Shown here in pieces: positions 11,729 through 23,549 of a stretch of DNA of 64,000 nucleotides. How positions within the stretch are numbered: the first letter of the stretch is position 1; each line of letters begins with the position of its first letter. The notes under the pieces are model-generated. The model had not been told where the DNA came from and did not search any database. It saw only the letters and a list, made by a program, of their open reading frames with translations. This stretch comes from Neckera pumila. Lineage: Eukaryota > Streptophyta > Bryopsida > Hypnales > Neckeraceae. The position numbers were made by a program, and so were the translations under genes. The stretch is taken from the NCBI GenBank assembly GCA_963969595.1, contig OZ018417.1, positions 13,332,501 through 13,396,500 of the forward strand, written 5' to 3'.

Positions 11729-12672
11729 GAGTCCACCAGTGGTCAACCTCACTTGTTCAAGAAATGTGTGGTTCTCATTGTCACGGGATTGCTTTGTTTT
11801 TGTGACCCGAATATCATGGTAGATAAGTGGGAACCTCATCAAAACGTAGTCAAATGGCCAGGGATAGTCGGAATGTTGGCTACATTATTTGAGAAGTTCC
11901 ACATAAGAATTTGGTCCAAGATGCCAATGAAAGAACTTTGTCCATTGCTTGAGCACTTGCTTCCGAGTGATGTCATTGGAAAGCTAGCGTTTGTATATGG
12001 GAGAGAATTCTGTGTGGATAGTCAGAATTTCCCATGGTGCTACAAGATGCTCGAGACGCTTTTTGAGAAGGGACCATCCAAGGAATTGTGTTGTCCGGAC
12101 CTAGTGCTCATGGTCAACGTCTGCCCGATTTCGCTAAGGAGGACATCTGATCCGGCGTGCTATATTCCATTGCCATTTCTTGGAGATCTCAGCATTCTCA
12201 ATGACAGTGGAGATATTCCACTAGAAGAAAAGTGTGTTGTACTCGTCAAAAACTGCATTGTACTCAACAAAAAGTGTGGGGTAAATTTTGTTGAATTCTC
12301 CCTTCATAACGCAGAATTTTGCATTCTAATACAAAATTTTGCATTTCACTTGTCAAATTGCATGTTGAAACGGTGGAACGCAAAATTTTGCATTTTAAAG
12401 GGAGAACTCAACAAAATCCACCCCACACTTTTTGTTGAGTACAACACATTTTTTGTCAAATACAACGCAAATTTGACAAGTAAAACGCAGTTTTTGACAA
12501 ATTAAATGCAGATTTCTTCTAGTGTTCCAAACATTTCAACGGAATTATTCCCTTCATGTATCCCATGTATGAGCATCAATTGGTCTTGGAGTATATGGAA
12601 GTCTCCAAAAGGCCGGGACAGTTACACTATAAAGTGGCAAAGTCCATTAAATACGGGCAGCCTACTTGGAAG
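11729..12672 (+). pseudogene. FCP1/NIF-type phosphatase-like gene, catalytic residues lost, split by a MITE
   Basis: The exon begins after a good acceptor (tgtcctgcag, 11719-11728). It reads ESTSGQPHLFKKCVVLIVTG, then VVKWPGIVGMLATLFEKFHI, RIWSKM, KLAFVYGREFC and CYIPLPFLGD. This order matches the FCP1-homology HAD phosphatases of the NIF family (family template: K.LVLDLDGLL, then HVVIWSS, then FVW..E.C, then L.DDSP). Here the DxDxT position reads IVTG and the later acidic pair reads VNVC, so the catalytic aspartates are missing. A CACTA-type MITE (12219-12524) plus a 3-bp duplication adds 309 bases, a multiple of three. After it, coding resumes in another frame as FMYPMYEHQLVLEYMEVSKR to PTWK near 12672, so there is also a frameshift near 12530-12550. 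It is a relic, or a non-catalytic relative broken later. Upstream exons were not found. Confidence 0.55.
12219..12524. mobile_element. CACTA-type foldback MITE with TTC target duplication
   Basis: Starts CACTAGAAGAAA and ends TTTCTTCTAGTG. TTC is duplicated on both sides (12216-12218 and 12525-12527), matching the 3-bp duplication of CACTA elements. Long arms are inverted: GTTGTACTCAACAAAAAGTG and AAGTGTGGGG.AAATTTTGTT on the left mirror the right. The middle is an AAAATTTTGCATT-rich palindrome. It interrupts the FCP1-like relic. Confidence 0.85.
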
Positions 12673-12699
12673 GGTATATTTTGGTAGCTACTCCTCCAT

Positions 12700-13300
12700 G
12701 GTATCGGCTGACAACCGATACCCTCACCGAGTTGTTCACGTCCATGTTGGTTTACATTCGATTTCTTGGTGAGCTTCATTGGCTTTATTTTTCCATTATC
12801 GGGATTATCAAGCATGAATGCTTGATTGCCTTCATCAACTTGGAATCTTTCTAGAACTATTCTGAGGTTGTTTATGAACTTGTCTAGATATCGGCTGCTA
12901 GCTGATACTCTCCTGGCATTTCGTTGCAGCTGGTGTATTTAGTATATGATGTAGATATTGGGTGTGTTGCACTTCTAGCAGCACATGGCTTTTATAGCGT
13001 GTTTTGGTAGTCTGGGCAGCTTAGCTAGTTCAGTCAATTGGATTTCCAAATTGGTGCGGGGTATTGGACGGCGGCCGACACTATGCCATGTTAGTTGCAA
13101 GAATTTGTTAGCAGTTGCACAATTGCTGGTTCATTTGTTTTATAGCCAATTAGGGACTATACTCTATCATTCTCAATATAATATGGTATTTGGCTTTCAG
13201 AATACACATTTTTCATTTTTCATTCATACAACCTATTCAATTCTACTTTATTGGCGAGCAGCCAACTTATTTCTGGACTATAGAAATGTCCATAATTAGT
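12700..13300. other. Downstream flank of the FCP1-like relic
   Basis: Moderate-complexity sequence with two of four dispersed near-palindromes of the type TATCGGCTGNNAACCGATA (12705-12722 and 12887-12905; the others lie near 11505 and 11640). Short open frames here show no recognised motif. Confidence 0.35.
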
Positions 13301-13309
13301 TAAATATCA

Positions 13310-13738
13310 ATTTAGAGCTCCTAACAATTAAGTTTTTCTCTCAATCTTGGACCTATTTCTATATAACAATTTTTTAAAGAATGAAAATCAAGTGTATTTT
13401 TTTGGAGTTTTTTATCCTAAATTCTCAACTCAATTATTCAGCATAAAAAATATTAAATTTAAAGTTTGTAGTGCAATTTGTTTTTACAAATGGCGGTCAA
13501 AGTCATCTAAAATTGCAAGTTAGTGATAAAAAAATCAAAGTTTTCCAACTTTGAATACTACTATCTTCTAATCTGTACAGTCAAACTTGATGAAATTTTT
13601 ACTACATGATTTGAGATAAGTTAAGTATAAGATTCTATGGCCAGATTAAAAAAAAATTCTCTTTTCTTAGATGAACGCAGCAAAATTGGCACTTTTGAGT
13701 CATTTTTGACAGAAAAATGGCCTTGGACTTTAGGAATA
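13310..13738 (+). mobile_element. Family A element, right-hand fragment
   Basis: It aligns by eye with the right half of the copy at 9079-10005 ('caatcttggaccta', 'tatcttctaatctgta', 'aaaatggccttggacttta') but has no left terminus. Its right end is eroded (GGACTTTAGGAATAA). Confidence 0.55.
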
Positions 13739-14076
13739 ATGACGTACTGCCTATGAGTGGATTACTCATATCCTATATATCTTAACATGTACGCCACTTA
13801 ATGTTTGATTTGACAAGAGAAGCCAAGTGCTTTTTAGAAGTGGTGAGGTAGGAGGTACAACAATCTATATAGGATGTATAAATTAAAACATGAAAGAGTT
13901 CAACTACTCATAGTCAAGTCAACATAATGCGATAATTGTTTTTACAATTTGAACTTTAGACCTTCATACTTTCTATTAAAGACTACAAATAGCAAACTAG
14001 ATTTTGAAGGTGAAGTTTAAGTTTATTTTCCACAATTTTTAGTTGACCTTTTTGAAAAAAATTGATATAAAATGCT

Positions 14077-14989
14077 TAATCCCTAAAAGACTGTTGCTCC
14101 TTTGAAAGACAAATGCAATTTTGGGCAGGTACCTACGGGCTAAATTTTTGTCATGATTTTTTGAAACTTTTTCAAAAGATAGAAAAATTGATAAGCTTTG
14201 TAGGAATATAAGTTTTTTCCAATTGGTGCCAAAAAATAAAAGTTATGCCTAAATAAGCTAAAAATAGGAAAAAGAGGGCAGCAAAAAAAATTTTGCAAAA
14301 ATTTAAAACAAATTTTCTTTTTCTCATAGATAATATTCTTATCTATCTTAAAAGCTTTGATTTTTTTCATTTGGATTTGTTATGAAAATGTTATAGACAA
14401 TCTTGTTTTTTGGGCAATTAGAGCATCTTCTTAACCAAATAACTTGTAGGATTCATTTCTGAATGCAATTTTGCAATTTTTCAAAAAAATATTCCACATA
14501 GTTTAATTTGCTTTCTAGAACAAACTCAGTATTGGGATTAGTGTATTTTAATTCCATCTAAAAGATTTTAAAATTTAGATTTTTCCTTCTATCTAAAACC
14601 TACTTTTACTTAACAATTTTTTTCAAGATTAAAATTAAAAAATTTTGAGTTTTTTTTCCCTTGACTTTCAACTCAATTCTCCACTATAAAGATTTAAAGC
14701 TCAAAATTCTATAGTGCAAAAAATTTAAGTTGAAAATGTTCAAAGACAAAAAAACTAGTCCCACAAAGTGCTAAAAAACTTGTTTTTATCACTTTAAACG
14801 CAAACATCTTGCAATCCTAGCAATCAAAATCCTAAAATTTTTTTCATACATTTTCATACTAGTTAGTTGTAAGATCCTACAATTTAATGTGAAAAAAAAA
14901 ACGATTTTCAATTTTTTTACTCTTTGCTATAGAAATGGCTATTTTGAGTGTTTTTTTGCAGAAAAAAGGCCTTGGTCCTTTCAAGGTTA
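14077..14989 (+). mobile_element. Family A non-autonomous transposon, full-length diverged copy
   Basis: Left end TTAATCCCTAAAAGAC, right end GGTCCTTTCAAGGTTAA; about 913 bp. It shares the internal landmarks 'tgttatagacaatcttgtttt', 'gggcaattagagcatcttctt' and 'aaacatcttgcaatcc'. The minus-strand open frame near 14140-14370 is AT-rich shadow. Confidence 0.7.
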
Positions 14990-16181
14990 AATGAGGTTTG
15001 AAGTTCAAATGTGTGAACACAATTGCTTTTGTTTTTTCAGCTCCCACTTTACCTCAAATATCCCATAAATTTCAAGGATTGATGAAGAACAATGCACTTC
15101 ACTATACAAACCTCTTCACCTTTCTCACTACATATCAATGAATTTTGCCCTTCACATGAGTAAACAAAAATATCTTGATACTAGATGGTGCATGTGGTAC
15201 TTTAATAAAAATTAAATTATTGCATTTTTGCTATTAACCATTTCACCATTTGACCTATTTTCTAGATATTTAGGCATTTGCAGAATTCAATGGATGATTG
15301 CAAGAAAAAACAATCCTTTTTTCCTTCACAAGTAGTGTGGTAGACTTGTCATGTGCTATAACTTTTGAAATTTGAATCCGAGATTTGAACTCAATGAATT
15401 TGAAATTTTATTGGAGATGGATGTTTCTATTATAATCATATTTCCTATTTTTTAAATTAAAAACATTTTCTGTTTAAAAGTCAATTCTTTTGCAAATTTA
15501 TCACACTTTGAGATTTAGAGTTTTAGTATTAGGGAGTATCCAAAATTAATGATTTAGAACTTAAATTTTTGAAGTTTGTTTCTACAATAGGTGGGCATGT
15601 TTCTACCAAGGGGCATCTAAAAATATATAATTCTATGTCTTCCATATTTGTGCAATTTCTTTTGGCAAAATCTTCACAAATTGCCAGTTTTTTGTTTCTT
15701 TATCAAATATTTTTTCTAATTTTTACAAATTAAAACACCAAAGTGTCTATTATTTTTAAAACTTTGCCACTCTATTTTGTGAATAACTTTTGACCTATAT
15801 TTTTTCTAAGTCTCAAATTTTAATGATATGTTATTTTTAGTATTATATTCGTTATCTACATTTATTTTATTTTTAAATATTTTTTCCAAAAGGTCATAGT
15901 ATAGTCAATACTCTTCCAAACACTATAAAATTAACATGTCTTTTTGCAGCCACCCAAATTTATCCGTTTTCCAACTCCTTCCAAGAGTAATTTCCAAAAA
16001 AATTCAACTTTTAGTTTTTAATTTAATTAATATTGACCTTGATAGCTAGATACAATATAAAACAATGCAAAAATTTGGACTACTATATTAATAATGTTCT
16101 ATAGATGTTTTCATATTTTGTAAGTGTATTTTGAATAAGATGTAAATAATGACAAAGTTTATGATCATATAGTTGAACTTC
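14990..16181. other. AT-rich intergenic DNA
   Basis: Nothing recognisable: no long frame, splice-flanked exon or terminal inverted repeat found. Confidence 0.5.
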
Positions 16182-16473
16182 CATTAGGGGAGATTGGAGG
16201 GCATTGGAAGGCTATTTCAGGCCCATTCCCCAATCTGGCCACATCTGTGAACAGCCAATACAGGCTGTCAAAATTTAAAAATAAAAATAAAAAAAATCTC
16301 TCCCAAATATCATTTTAGGCCAGTTTTTTAATTTATTTTTCAAAAATGACGTGGCACTCTCTTGACTACATCAACCAACAGCTTTCCTACATTCCTGTAG
16401 TTTAAGAAGTAGGAACGTTGCGGGAACGCAGGATAACCCGCAATCTTTTAGAGGCCTCAAATCTCTTCTAATG
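16182..16473 (+). mobile_element. Family B MITE, copy 1
   Basis: Ends CATTAGGGGAGATTGGAGGG and CTCAAATCTCTTCTAATG are inverted. Shared internal features are 'caggcccattccccaatctg', a poly-A centre, 'aaaatgacgtggca' and 'ctacattcctg'. Length about 292 bp, no ORF. Confidence 0.8.
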
Positions 16474-17660
16474 AAACTCTTTCACTTTGTAAACTTTGTT
16501 TTGCTGTTGTACATAAAAAAACTTATTTTGAACCAATATTAAGAAAATGTCTTTAAATTAAATAAATAAATAAATAAATAAATAAAAGAATGTTTCAATA
16601 TATATATAAGGGTTTGACATTATTAAATATCTTATGAAAAAATGAAACCAATTTTATATCAAATACACAATGTGACCAAATAATGTGAAAATCTCTCTAC
16701 AAGTATCATACATATTATAGAAAAAGAATTATTTTGTAAACTAGATTTCTGCATCAAACAATATTAAAACTATTTCAATTTTTTCAATTTAAAACCATTA
16801 CAATAATACCAAATTTGCAAGAATTTTTTGAACAATTTAGAAACATCATTTGATAAGCTTGTGGAAATACTCATATACAAAAGAAAATTAAAGTGAAGTC
16901 AAAGTCAAATTTTGGGAGCAAAAAGTCAAAATTACTAAATTATGTAACATGGCATCAAATGAGAAACCATGTCAAATGAATGGAGTTTGTTAAACTACAA
17001 TAATTATGTAGTTTAATCTTTTTTGGAAAACTTAGGCTATTTTTAAACTTCACCTTGGATAACACTTCATGTAAAAATTAAATCTTGTTTATATAAAAGT
17101 TAATTCTTTGTTCTTGTCAACTAGATTTGGGATATTTAGGCTTTGAGGCTTCTTTGCTAGGTTGAGTCCAAGGTCGAGTCTCTTAGGTGTTTTGAAAGAG
17201 ACATAGTTTGTTGTTGAAGTTTATTTTGCTCTAGTATTTGTCTTTTGGTAAAGCTTCATTTTCTCTTGCATTTGCACTTTTCATTTGAATTCTTCTTTAT
17301 AGAATGAGAGATAGTTTGCCTTATATGTGTTCAAATCTTGTATCCAGTCTTTGAAAGTTTGGTTTTATGTATTTTTGTTTAGATTTTGCTTTCATATTTA
17401 ATGTAGGTTTATGTCACTTGATCAATTGTGTATAACAATCATTATTTACACAACAATGCTCTTAAATTAAATAGATGCGCAAGTGACTGAAGTGAATAAC
17501 ACCTTAAAAAAATTATTATTGGAAAAAGTCACTTGATCAAGGGTAGAATTATATTGCTTCTAAATTTGTTCAAGAGTCAGAATGTTAACCCCAATGGTAA
17601 GTGTATTGAAGTAACTAATAACTTTTGAAAAAATATGAAAAAAATATTTAGGAAGATTAT
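16474..17660. other. AT-rich intergenic DNA with a (AAAT)n microsatellite
   Basis: Contains an AAAT tetranucleotide run at about 16556-16585. No gene-like feature is visible elsewhere in the stretch. Confidence 0.5.
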
Positions 17661-17669
17661 TCTCATATA

Positions 17670-18287
17670 AAGGATTTTTCATAGATTCTCAACTCAACTA
17701 TTTAACATAAATAAATAGAAAATCAAAATCAGTATTGCAAAAAATTTGAACTAAGAAGATTGAAAGCCAAAAAATCTAGTCAATGAAGGTGTAATAAAAC
17801 TTGTTTTCTTTACTTTAATCCCTAAAGGACTAACTCTCCTCTCTTGCCACCTTTGCTGCCCCTCAGGAGTCAAAGGCAAGGGTAGCAATAGAACGAACTG
17901 AAATTTTCATTCAAATGTCCATAACTTCTTGAGAAAAAGTCGGATTTTGACAAAAAGTGTATCCACGCGAAGCTTATGAGAAAGTACACGCTCAAAAAAA
18001 GTTTGAAAAAATCTTATTGAATATGAAGTTAGAACAAGCTTGCCCGAAGTCCCAAGTGTCCCCCGAGGGGACACTTGAGCCTTTAGAGATGAAATGCACA
18101 TATCTTGCAATCTACATGGTCAAAGTTTCTGAAATTTCTCCCACGTAATCATATACTAGTCAAATTTAAGATCTTATGGTTGGACATGCAATAAAAAAAA
18201 CAATTTTTAAAGCTCATTTCTCTTTGCAATAGAAATGACAATTTGAATGGCTTTTGATAGGAAAATCATTTTGGTCCTTTGAGGCTA
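17670..18287 (+). mobile_element. Family A right part, interrupted by a second small element
   Basis: It matches the family A right half ('gattctcaactcaactatttaa', then 'aaatgcacatatcttgcaat', then 'aaaatcattttggtcctttga'). An unrelated ~275-bp insert splits it at 17816-18092. The left terminus is missing. Confidence 0.6.
17816..18092. mobile_element. Small element nested in a family A copy
   Basis: Ends ATCCCTAAAGGACT and AGCCTTTAGAGAT are inverted and resemble family A termini, but the interior differs. It includes a palindrome AGTGTCCCCCGAGGGGACACT around 18055-18076. The unoccupied site in the copy at 9079-10005 reads cactttaaatgc; here that sequence is split as actttA|insert|gAAATGC, as expected if the element duplicated TA on insertion. 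Confidence 0.65.
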
Positions 18288-18363
18288 AAGTTTAATTGTA
18301 AAAAAATTATCCCATACTACATTAACTTGATTTGACTATGAGTAATTGAATTTTTTCATGTTT

Positions 18364-18598
18364 TAACCTTTAAAGGACATTTGACGCCTAGGCATGGCCA
18401 AACTTCATTAGATTTCTACATTAAAATATATATTTCAAAAGTTTGATAATTTTCTCATGTAGTAATATATGTCTAAAATTTAACATTAATTTTTTATAAT
18501 CAAAATCATCAAATTGAAGTTTGTATACTTTTTGTTTAAGTATATATAAAAATTATATTAATTACAAAAAATATAAAATAGTATGGAATATGATTTAA

Positions 18599-18643
<45 letters not shown>

Positions 18644-18962
18644 GTGTGTGTGTGTGTATGTGTGTGTGTGTGTGTGAAAAACATCATAGTACATTTGATG
18701 TACTCCTTGAGTTCACAACAAGAGAAATTCAATAGAAAAAGTTCAAAAGTGGAGTATTTTGAGGTTTTAAGATGCTATGTTCAAAGTTACACAAAAATTA
18801 TAATTTTAATCATTTTGAAAAAAAAAATGGAATTAAAGGTAGACTATTGGAGCTAAATTTTATTAGAACAACTTAAAAAATATTTAAAATCAAGATTTAA
18901 GTGAAAATTGAGGTTTTGACTTTCAAAATGCCCATAGACTTTGCAATGCCTTTTAAGGGTTA
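18364..18962. mobile_element. Small family A-like element carrying a TA/TG microsatellite
   Basis: Ends TTAACCTTTAAAGGACATT and TGCCTTTTAAGGGTTAA are inverted. The interior holds a long (TA)n run from about 18602 followed by (TG)n to about 18676. The open frame at 18644 is only microsatellite and flank. Confidence 0.6.
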
Positions 18963-19519
18963 ATTTACATATCCCACATAGATTGTTTTACCTCCTACAT
19001 TCCGAGTTCTACAATGCACTTGGATTGCCTCCACAAATCAAATATTCAAGTGCTTGTAAAGATATATAGGATAACACTTTTTTTCTTAGAAAAATTAATG
19101 CACTTGTTGGTAGTATGTCATTGCTTTAAATTTAGAGGCATATCAGTGTATTAGCTCTTCCTTGTCAAACTTTGCAAAATTTTGTCAACAAAAGAAACAT
19201 TATACAAGACTCAAATAAAACCTAAACCACCACCAAATATCTATTTTTGAATTTTTATTAACGGATGTAGTTCTAACATGAGCATTTTGGATGGTGTTCA
19301 GAATTTTGGGGCACATCAAAGGAATCTGAGCTTCCGTATAATGTTCCGGACTCAGCAAATTGTGTCAAAATGCTGAGCAAGGCCTCTCATTTACCAAGAC
19401 CTCCAAAATGCAGATGACAATGTACCAAAAAGTGGTTGCACATCCCTGTGAGGCCCCAGTGAAAAATCAGTAGCCGTCTAATGAGATTAAAAAACCTAAG
19501 ACTACCGTCAACTACCGGG

Positions 19520-19800
19520 CAATGAGAATTGAAAAAATAACAACCATGCAATTTGAAAAGAAAACAACAACCCCTTTGAAAAATCAATAGCCTTGCGATT
19601 CAAAAAGAAAACAATAACTATAAAATTTGACTTGAGGAAGAAAAAAAAAATGAAAAATGAAAAATCAACAACCATGCAATTTGAAAAGAATACAATTCAT
19701 CCCTTCTCAAAAATCAACAACCATGCGATTCAAAAAGAAAACAATACCCACCCTTGAAAAATCAATAGCGGTGCGATTCAAAAAGAAAAGAAAAGCCATG
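19520..19800 (+). repeat. Imperfect ~50-bp repeats (CAACCATGCGATTCAAAAAG)
   Basis: Five copies of a 25-30 base core (caaccatgcaatttgaaaag / tagcggtgcgattcaaaaag) occur near 19540, 19589, 19669, 19719 and 19767, mostly 49-50 bases apart with one 80-base gap. No coding or promoter role is evident. Confidence 0.55.
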
Positions 19801-20821
19801 TGGTTTAATTTGACTTGAAGAAGTTGTTAGTATCTGCGTGCGCTTGCCCTATGACTTACTGTGTGGCAATGAAGTTTATTTGCAAAATGATCATACCTCT
19901 CAAAGTTCCATTTTTGTTTGATGCAATTTCATTTTCTTAAGAGTAGTTCATTAATTTTGATTATAATTGTAGATTTCAAAAAGGTTTACATTATACCTAA
20001 ATAACTACATCATCAATTGTGAAGGTTTAAGAGACCATAGTTGAATTTGCTTATTAGTGCTACATTGCAACCACAGCGGAAAAGTTAATAGCAAAGAGGT
20101 TGACAATTCTAACAAGAAGGAAAAAAGTTGAAGAAAAACCTCCACACCTCCACAACAAGGTTTAAAAAAATTGAACATCAAATTTAAATATAGGTTATTT
20201 AAATGTTATTTAAACTTAACATTTTAAAATGCATTTTAAAAGTAGAAATGACAAGATCTTTTTTTATAAAATATGAATGATAATTGTTTTTATACAATAG
20301 TCATGATTAAATTAAATCATATTGTTACCATCTTCATATTTGATGTATTGAATGGACAACAATTTATAAGAGTTGTTGAATCAAAGTACTTAATTTTTTC
20401 TTTAATTTATTACAATACCTAAAGAACATGTTTTTTGGGGTGGTGTCATTGTACATCTCCAATAGTATTTGTAAAAAGATGAATATTGAAAAAAAAATAG
20501 ACACCGAAAACAATGTACATTTCAAAGTTGATATCCATGTTATCAAAGAAGATATCAAATAATTGGAAGTTACATCCGATTTTAACTTATAAAAGATTCA
20601 TTGATGGTAATTTCTAATCATTTAATTAGTTATATATTTTTCAATTTAAAAAAATAATATACATTGTGACATGCACTTATTACTGATCTATTGTTTTATA
20701 TTATTCAAAGACATTCAACTATTGAACTTAACTAAAATATATTTGATTTGATTTGATTAGTTGTTAATCAATATGAAAGAATGAATATCCTATTTTAAAT
20801 GGATTTTGAATTTATTTGCAG

Positions 20822-20929
20822 AATTCTCATGAAGATCATCTTCTTTATCGATATATTACTGACGATCAATATGTGTGCAATTACAACTTTGAACTTGTTG
20901 TAATGGAAGTTCGAGAAGCTATTGAAAAG
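20822..20929 (+). other. Isolated exon-like segment, 36 codons
   Basis: Preceded by a good acceptor (tttgaatttatttgcag) and followed by GTATAG. The frame between them is open and protein-like (NSHEDHLLYRYITDDQ, then NYNFELVVMEVREAIEK), with phase 0 on both sides. No partner exon is recognised. It could be an orphan exon of a lost gene or chance. Confidence 0.3.
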
Positions 20930-23194
20930 GTATAGGAATTCAGTAAAATAAATACTTCCTCTATCTTAAAACAATCTTTTGGTTGGACTATATGTTTGGG
21001 ATTTTTTTGATGAAAATAACATTACTTATTTCAATCCATTTAGAGCTATAACCAGAGTTCAAAGCACTCTTATTGTCCTAAAACTTTGAGTTCTGTAGGC
21101 CTTTTCAAAATTCTAGACAATTAAATTTTCAAGCAAATTGTCTTTTGACATTTTGTGTCTTTTTGTACTAGCTATGTCATTTCAATTTAGTTTTGAAAGG
21201 GCAATTGACTAAACAATTTACTTTAATGTAAAAAGAACTTAAATTAGATTCTAAAAGGAGCAAATGGACAAGATATGTAGAGAAACCAAATAGCCTTAGT
21301 GTCTTTTTGAATTGGACTTGGTGAATTGTCTTCTAGATTTTGGTAGCTATATAGCTAAGCAAATGGACTTTAGTTGGGTGTTCATATCAAAGTCAAAATT
21401 TACATATATGGCTCATTGACGATTTTGTAATAGTGTACTCCTTCAATCTAAAAAGTCTATTTTCAAAATTGTAATTGTAAAATTGTGTGAAGCTAGTTGC
21501 TTGTGTGATGGTGTGGAATTGTGTATGTTGATGAGTTGGAAATCTAGATTTCTTGTTGACTATATTTAAATCGTCAATTACTTGTTTATGTCACAGGCCA
21601 CTAGTCTGTGAGAGGTCTAGGAGAGCATCTTTTTAAGTCGACTGCTTGCAGGTAAATTGGCATATTGACTTGGCAAATCAATATGTCAATTTTGTGAATG
21701 GCGAAGTCTAGGAAGGGCTTAAGAATGAAGCATCTTGGTTGATGGCTGAGTCAGACAAGTGGGCTTGTCAAATTGCTGTGCACGGCAAAGATAAGTCAAT
21801 ATAGTTGTATAGATTGATTAAAAGAGAAATTAAATTCAATTAAAGATGTTGTGATCATTAGGAAGGTCTTGAAGTCAAATTGCCAGATAGACGGAAGAGT
21901 CAGACAAATCAACAAGTGGAGACGGTGTAGAAGATAAGTCATGTCTTTTTGAATTGTTGTTGTTGTGAACATTTGTTTTGTGATTTTGAAATGGCCATTC
22001 TTTATATCTTGTATGCATATGGTATAAATTAGCCAATATTGTTTCAATACTAGGCAAGTTGAATGTAAGAGATAGCTTGTTGGCACGAACTAAGCAGCTA
22101 AGTAGGAAGTAGATGTTAATTTGTTAATTCATTAATTTACATTGTTAGAGTTTTATGCTAGATGCTTTTTAGGCAAACAAACTTGTGGCTTAGGTGGCAA
22201 CATGCTACAATCTATTCACAAACAATTACTCATGGACCAATAGAATGATAGAAGTTTTGGTATTTAGTTTGAAGTGTTTAATCTGAGCTTGGAATTAGAA
22301 TGCGAGATGAGTTAATGTTTGGCTTAATATGGTTGTGAGGATGTTTGAATTGGGCTATAGTTGTATGGGAGCAATTGACAAATAAATACACTTTAAACCC
22401 TTTCCTATTTGAAAACTGACCCTAGTCACTTAAACGACAAACAAATTGACCCTTTTCTCAAAAAGAACCTCTATACTAGTAACCTTGGATTTTGGCCTTT
22501 AAACAAGAAAAATCCAACTTACAAAAGTGCAGTATTAAACTTGTTTGCAATAAAATTAAAGGGAACCAAAAGATCATTTTGGGATAAGGAGGGAGTACAA
22601 GATTTTATTAGTATAACTATACTTATTCAATACTTGAATATATTATTCTACAAAGAAAAGAATATTGATTATTGCTATGAATTTGGAGATCTTGTAGAAA
22701 TTGTTTTGAGTGAGGCATAATAGCAAGTGGAGTTAGTGGACAATGTCATTGTGCTGGATGATATTGAAGATGGAATTGCATGTCCTACCTTGAGTCCTAC
22801 CTTGGTTGGTGGAGAGTGATGGTGAGGGCATTGCAAAAAATGCATTTGCTCCTATTTATATTCAATTGGTTTATGGTGATCGCAATGCACACAATAGTCA
22901 TTTAGTGTAATTATGATCATTGAAATACTTCTTGTGTTTCATATAAAACGTTTCATGCAATAGAAGGAGAAGAAAATCATTTCCAACCAATTACAGTGTG
23001 CCACGTGTGCAAAGTTTATTTTCTAACTACCCTACTATTGCATTTGTACACTTTCATACAATCACTTCAAAAGTGGCAGTAACTACCATTCCACAAAATG
23101 CCCTCCAAAATGCAGATGACTAGAGTGGTCGCATTGGGGACCAATTATTTCCAGAAGGACATTACAAGCCTCTTTGGCGCCCTTCTGCTCCAGT
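20930..23194. other. Intergenic DNA upstream of the copia element
   Basis: A 103-codon frame at 22409-22720 (+) is open but has no motif I know; two stops follow and more open-looking sequence continues to about 22790. Nothing else is supported. Confidence 0.35.
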
Positions 23195-23199
23195 GTTGC
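23195..23199 (+). repeat. Target-site duplication of the copia element (left)
   Basis: GTTGC directly precedes the 5' LTR and is repeated at 28073-28077 after the 3' LTR, the 5-bp duplication expected for a copia integration. Confidence 0.9.
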
Positions 23200-23452
23200 T
23201 GTTGAAATAGTGGCTAACTCAGAATTAGAATAGTAAGTGCTACTTCAAGGTGATAGTACTCTTGATGAACTATCATTAAATAGAGCGATCTACTAGTTAC
23301 TTGAAGCTCTCCACCTTATCCACACCCAAGATTAGGTGTTGGACACCTAATTGGGATAATATATACTATCATCTTCCCCGTACCAGGGATAGGTATTTGC
23401 TTGCTCATTGGTGTTGTTTGATATACTTAGAGCCTGTGCCTTCATCTTAACA
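23200..23452 (+). repeat. 5' LTR of the copia element
   Basis: Begins TGTTGAAATAG and ends CATCTTAACA. Compared by eye with the 3' LTR there are 14 differences in 253 bases with no indels; 13 are transitions. It contains a near-perfect palindrome around ATTAGGTGTTGGACACCTAAT (about 23330-23352). The next bases (CGTTATCAGCACGAGA) are the likely primer-binding site. Confidence 0.95.
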
Positions 23453-23549
23453 CGTTATCAGCACGAGACTCTCTCTGATCTCTCAATTGTTTATTTTAGT
23501 TTTCATTCTCCTTTGCATTTATAGCTTTCCGCCCTAGTTTTCTCTATCA

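Noticed and set aside
18644..18856. 70-codon ORF starting MCVCVCVCV
   Set aside because: It is the translation of a (TG)n microsatellite running into AT-rich DNA.
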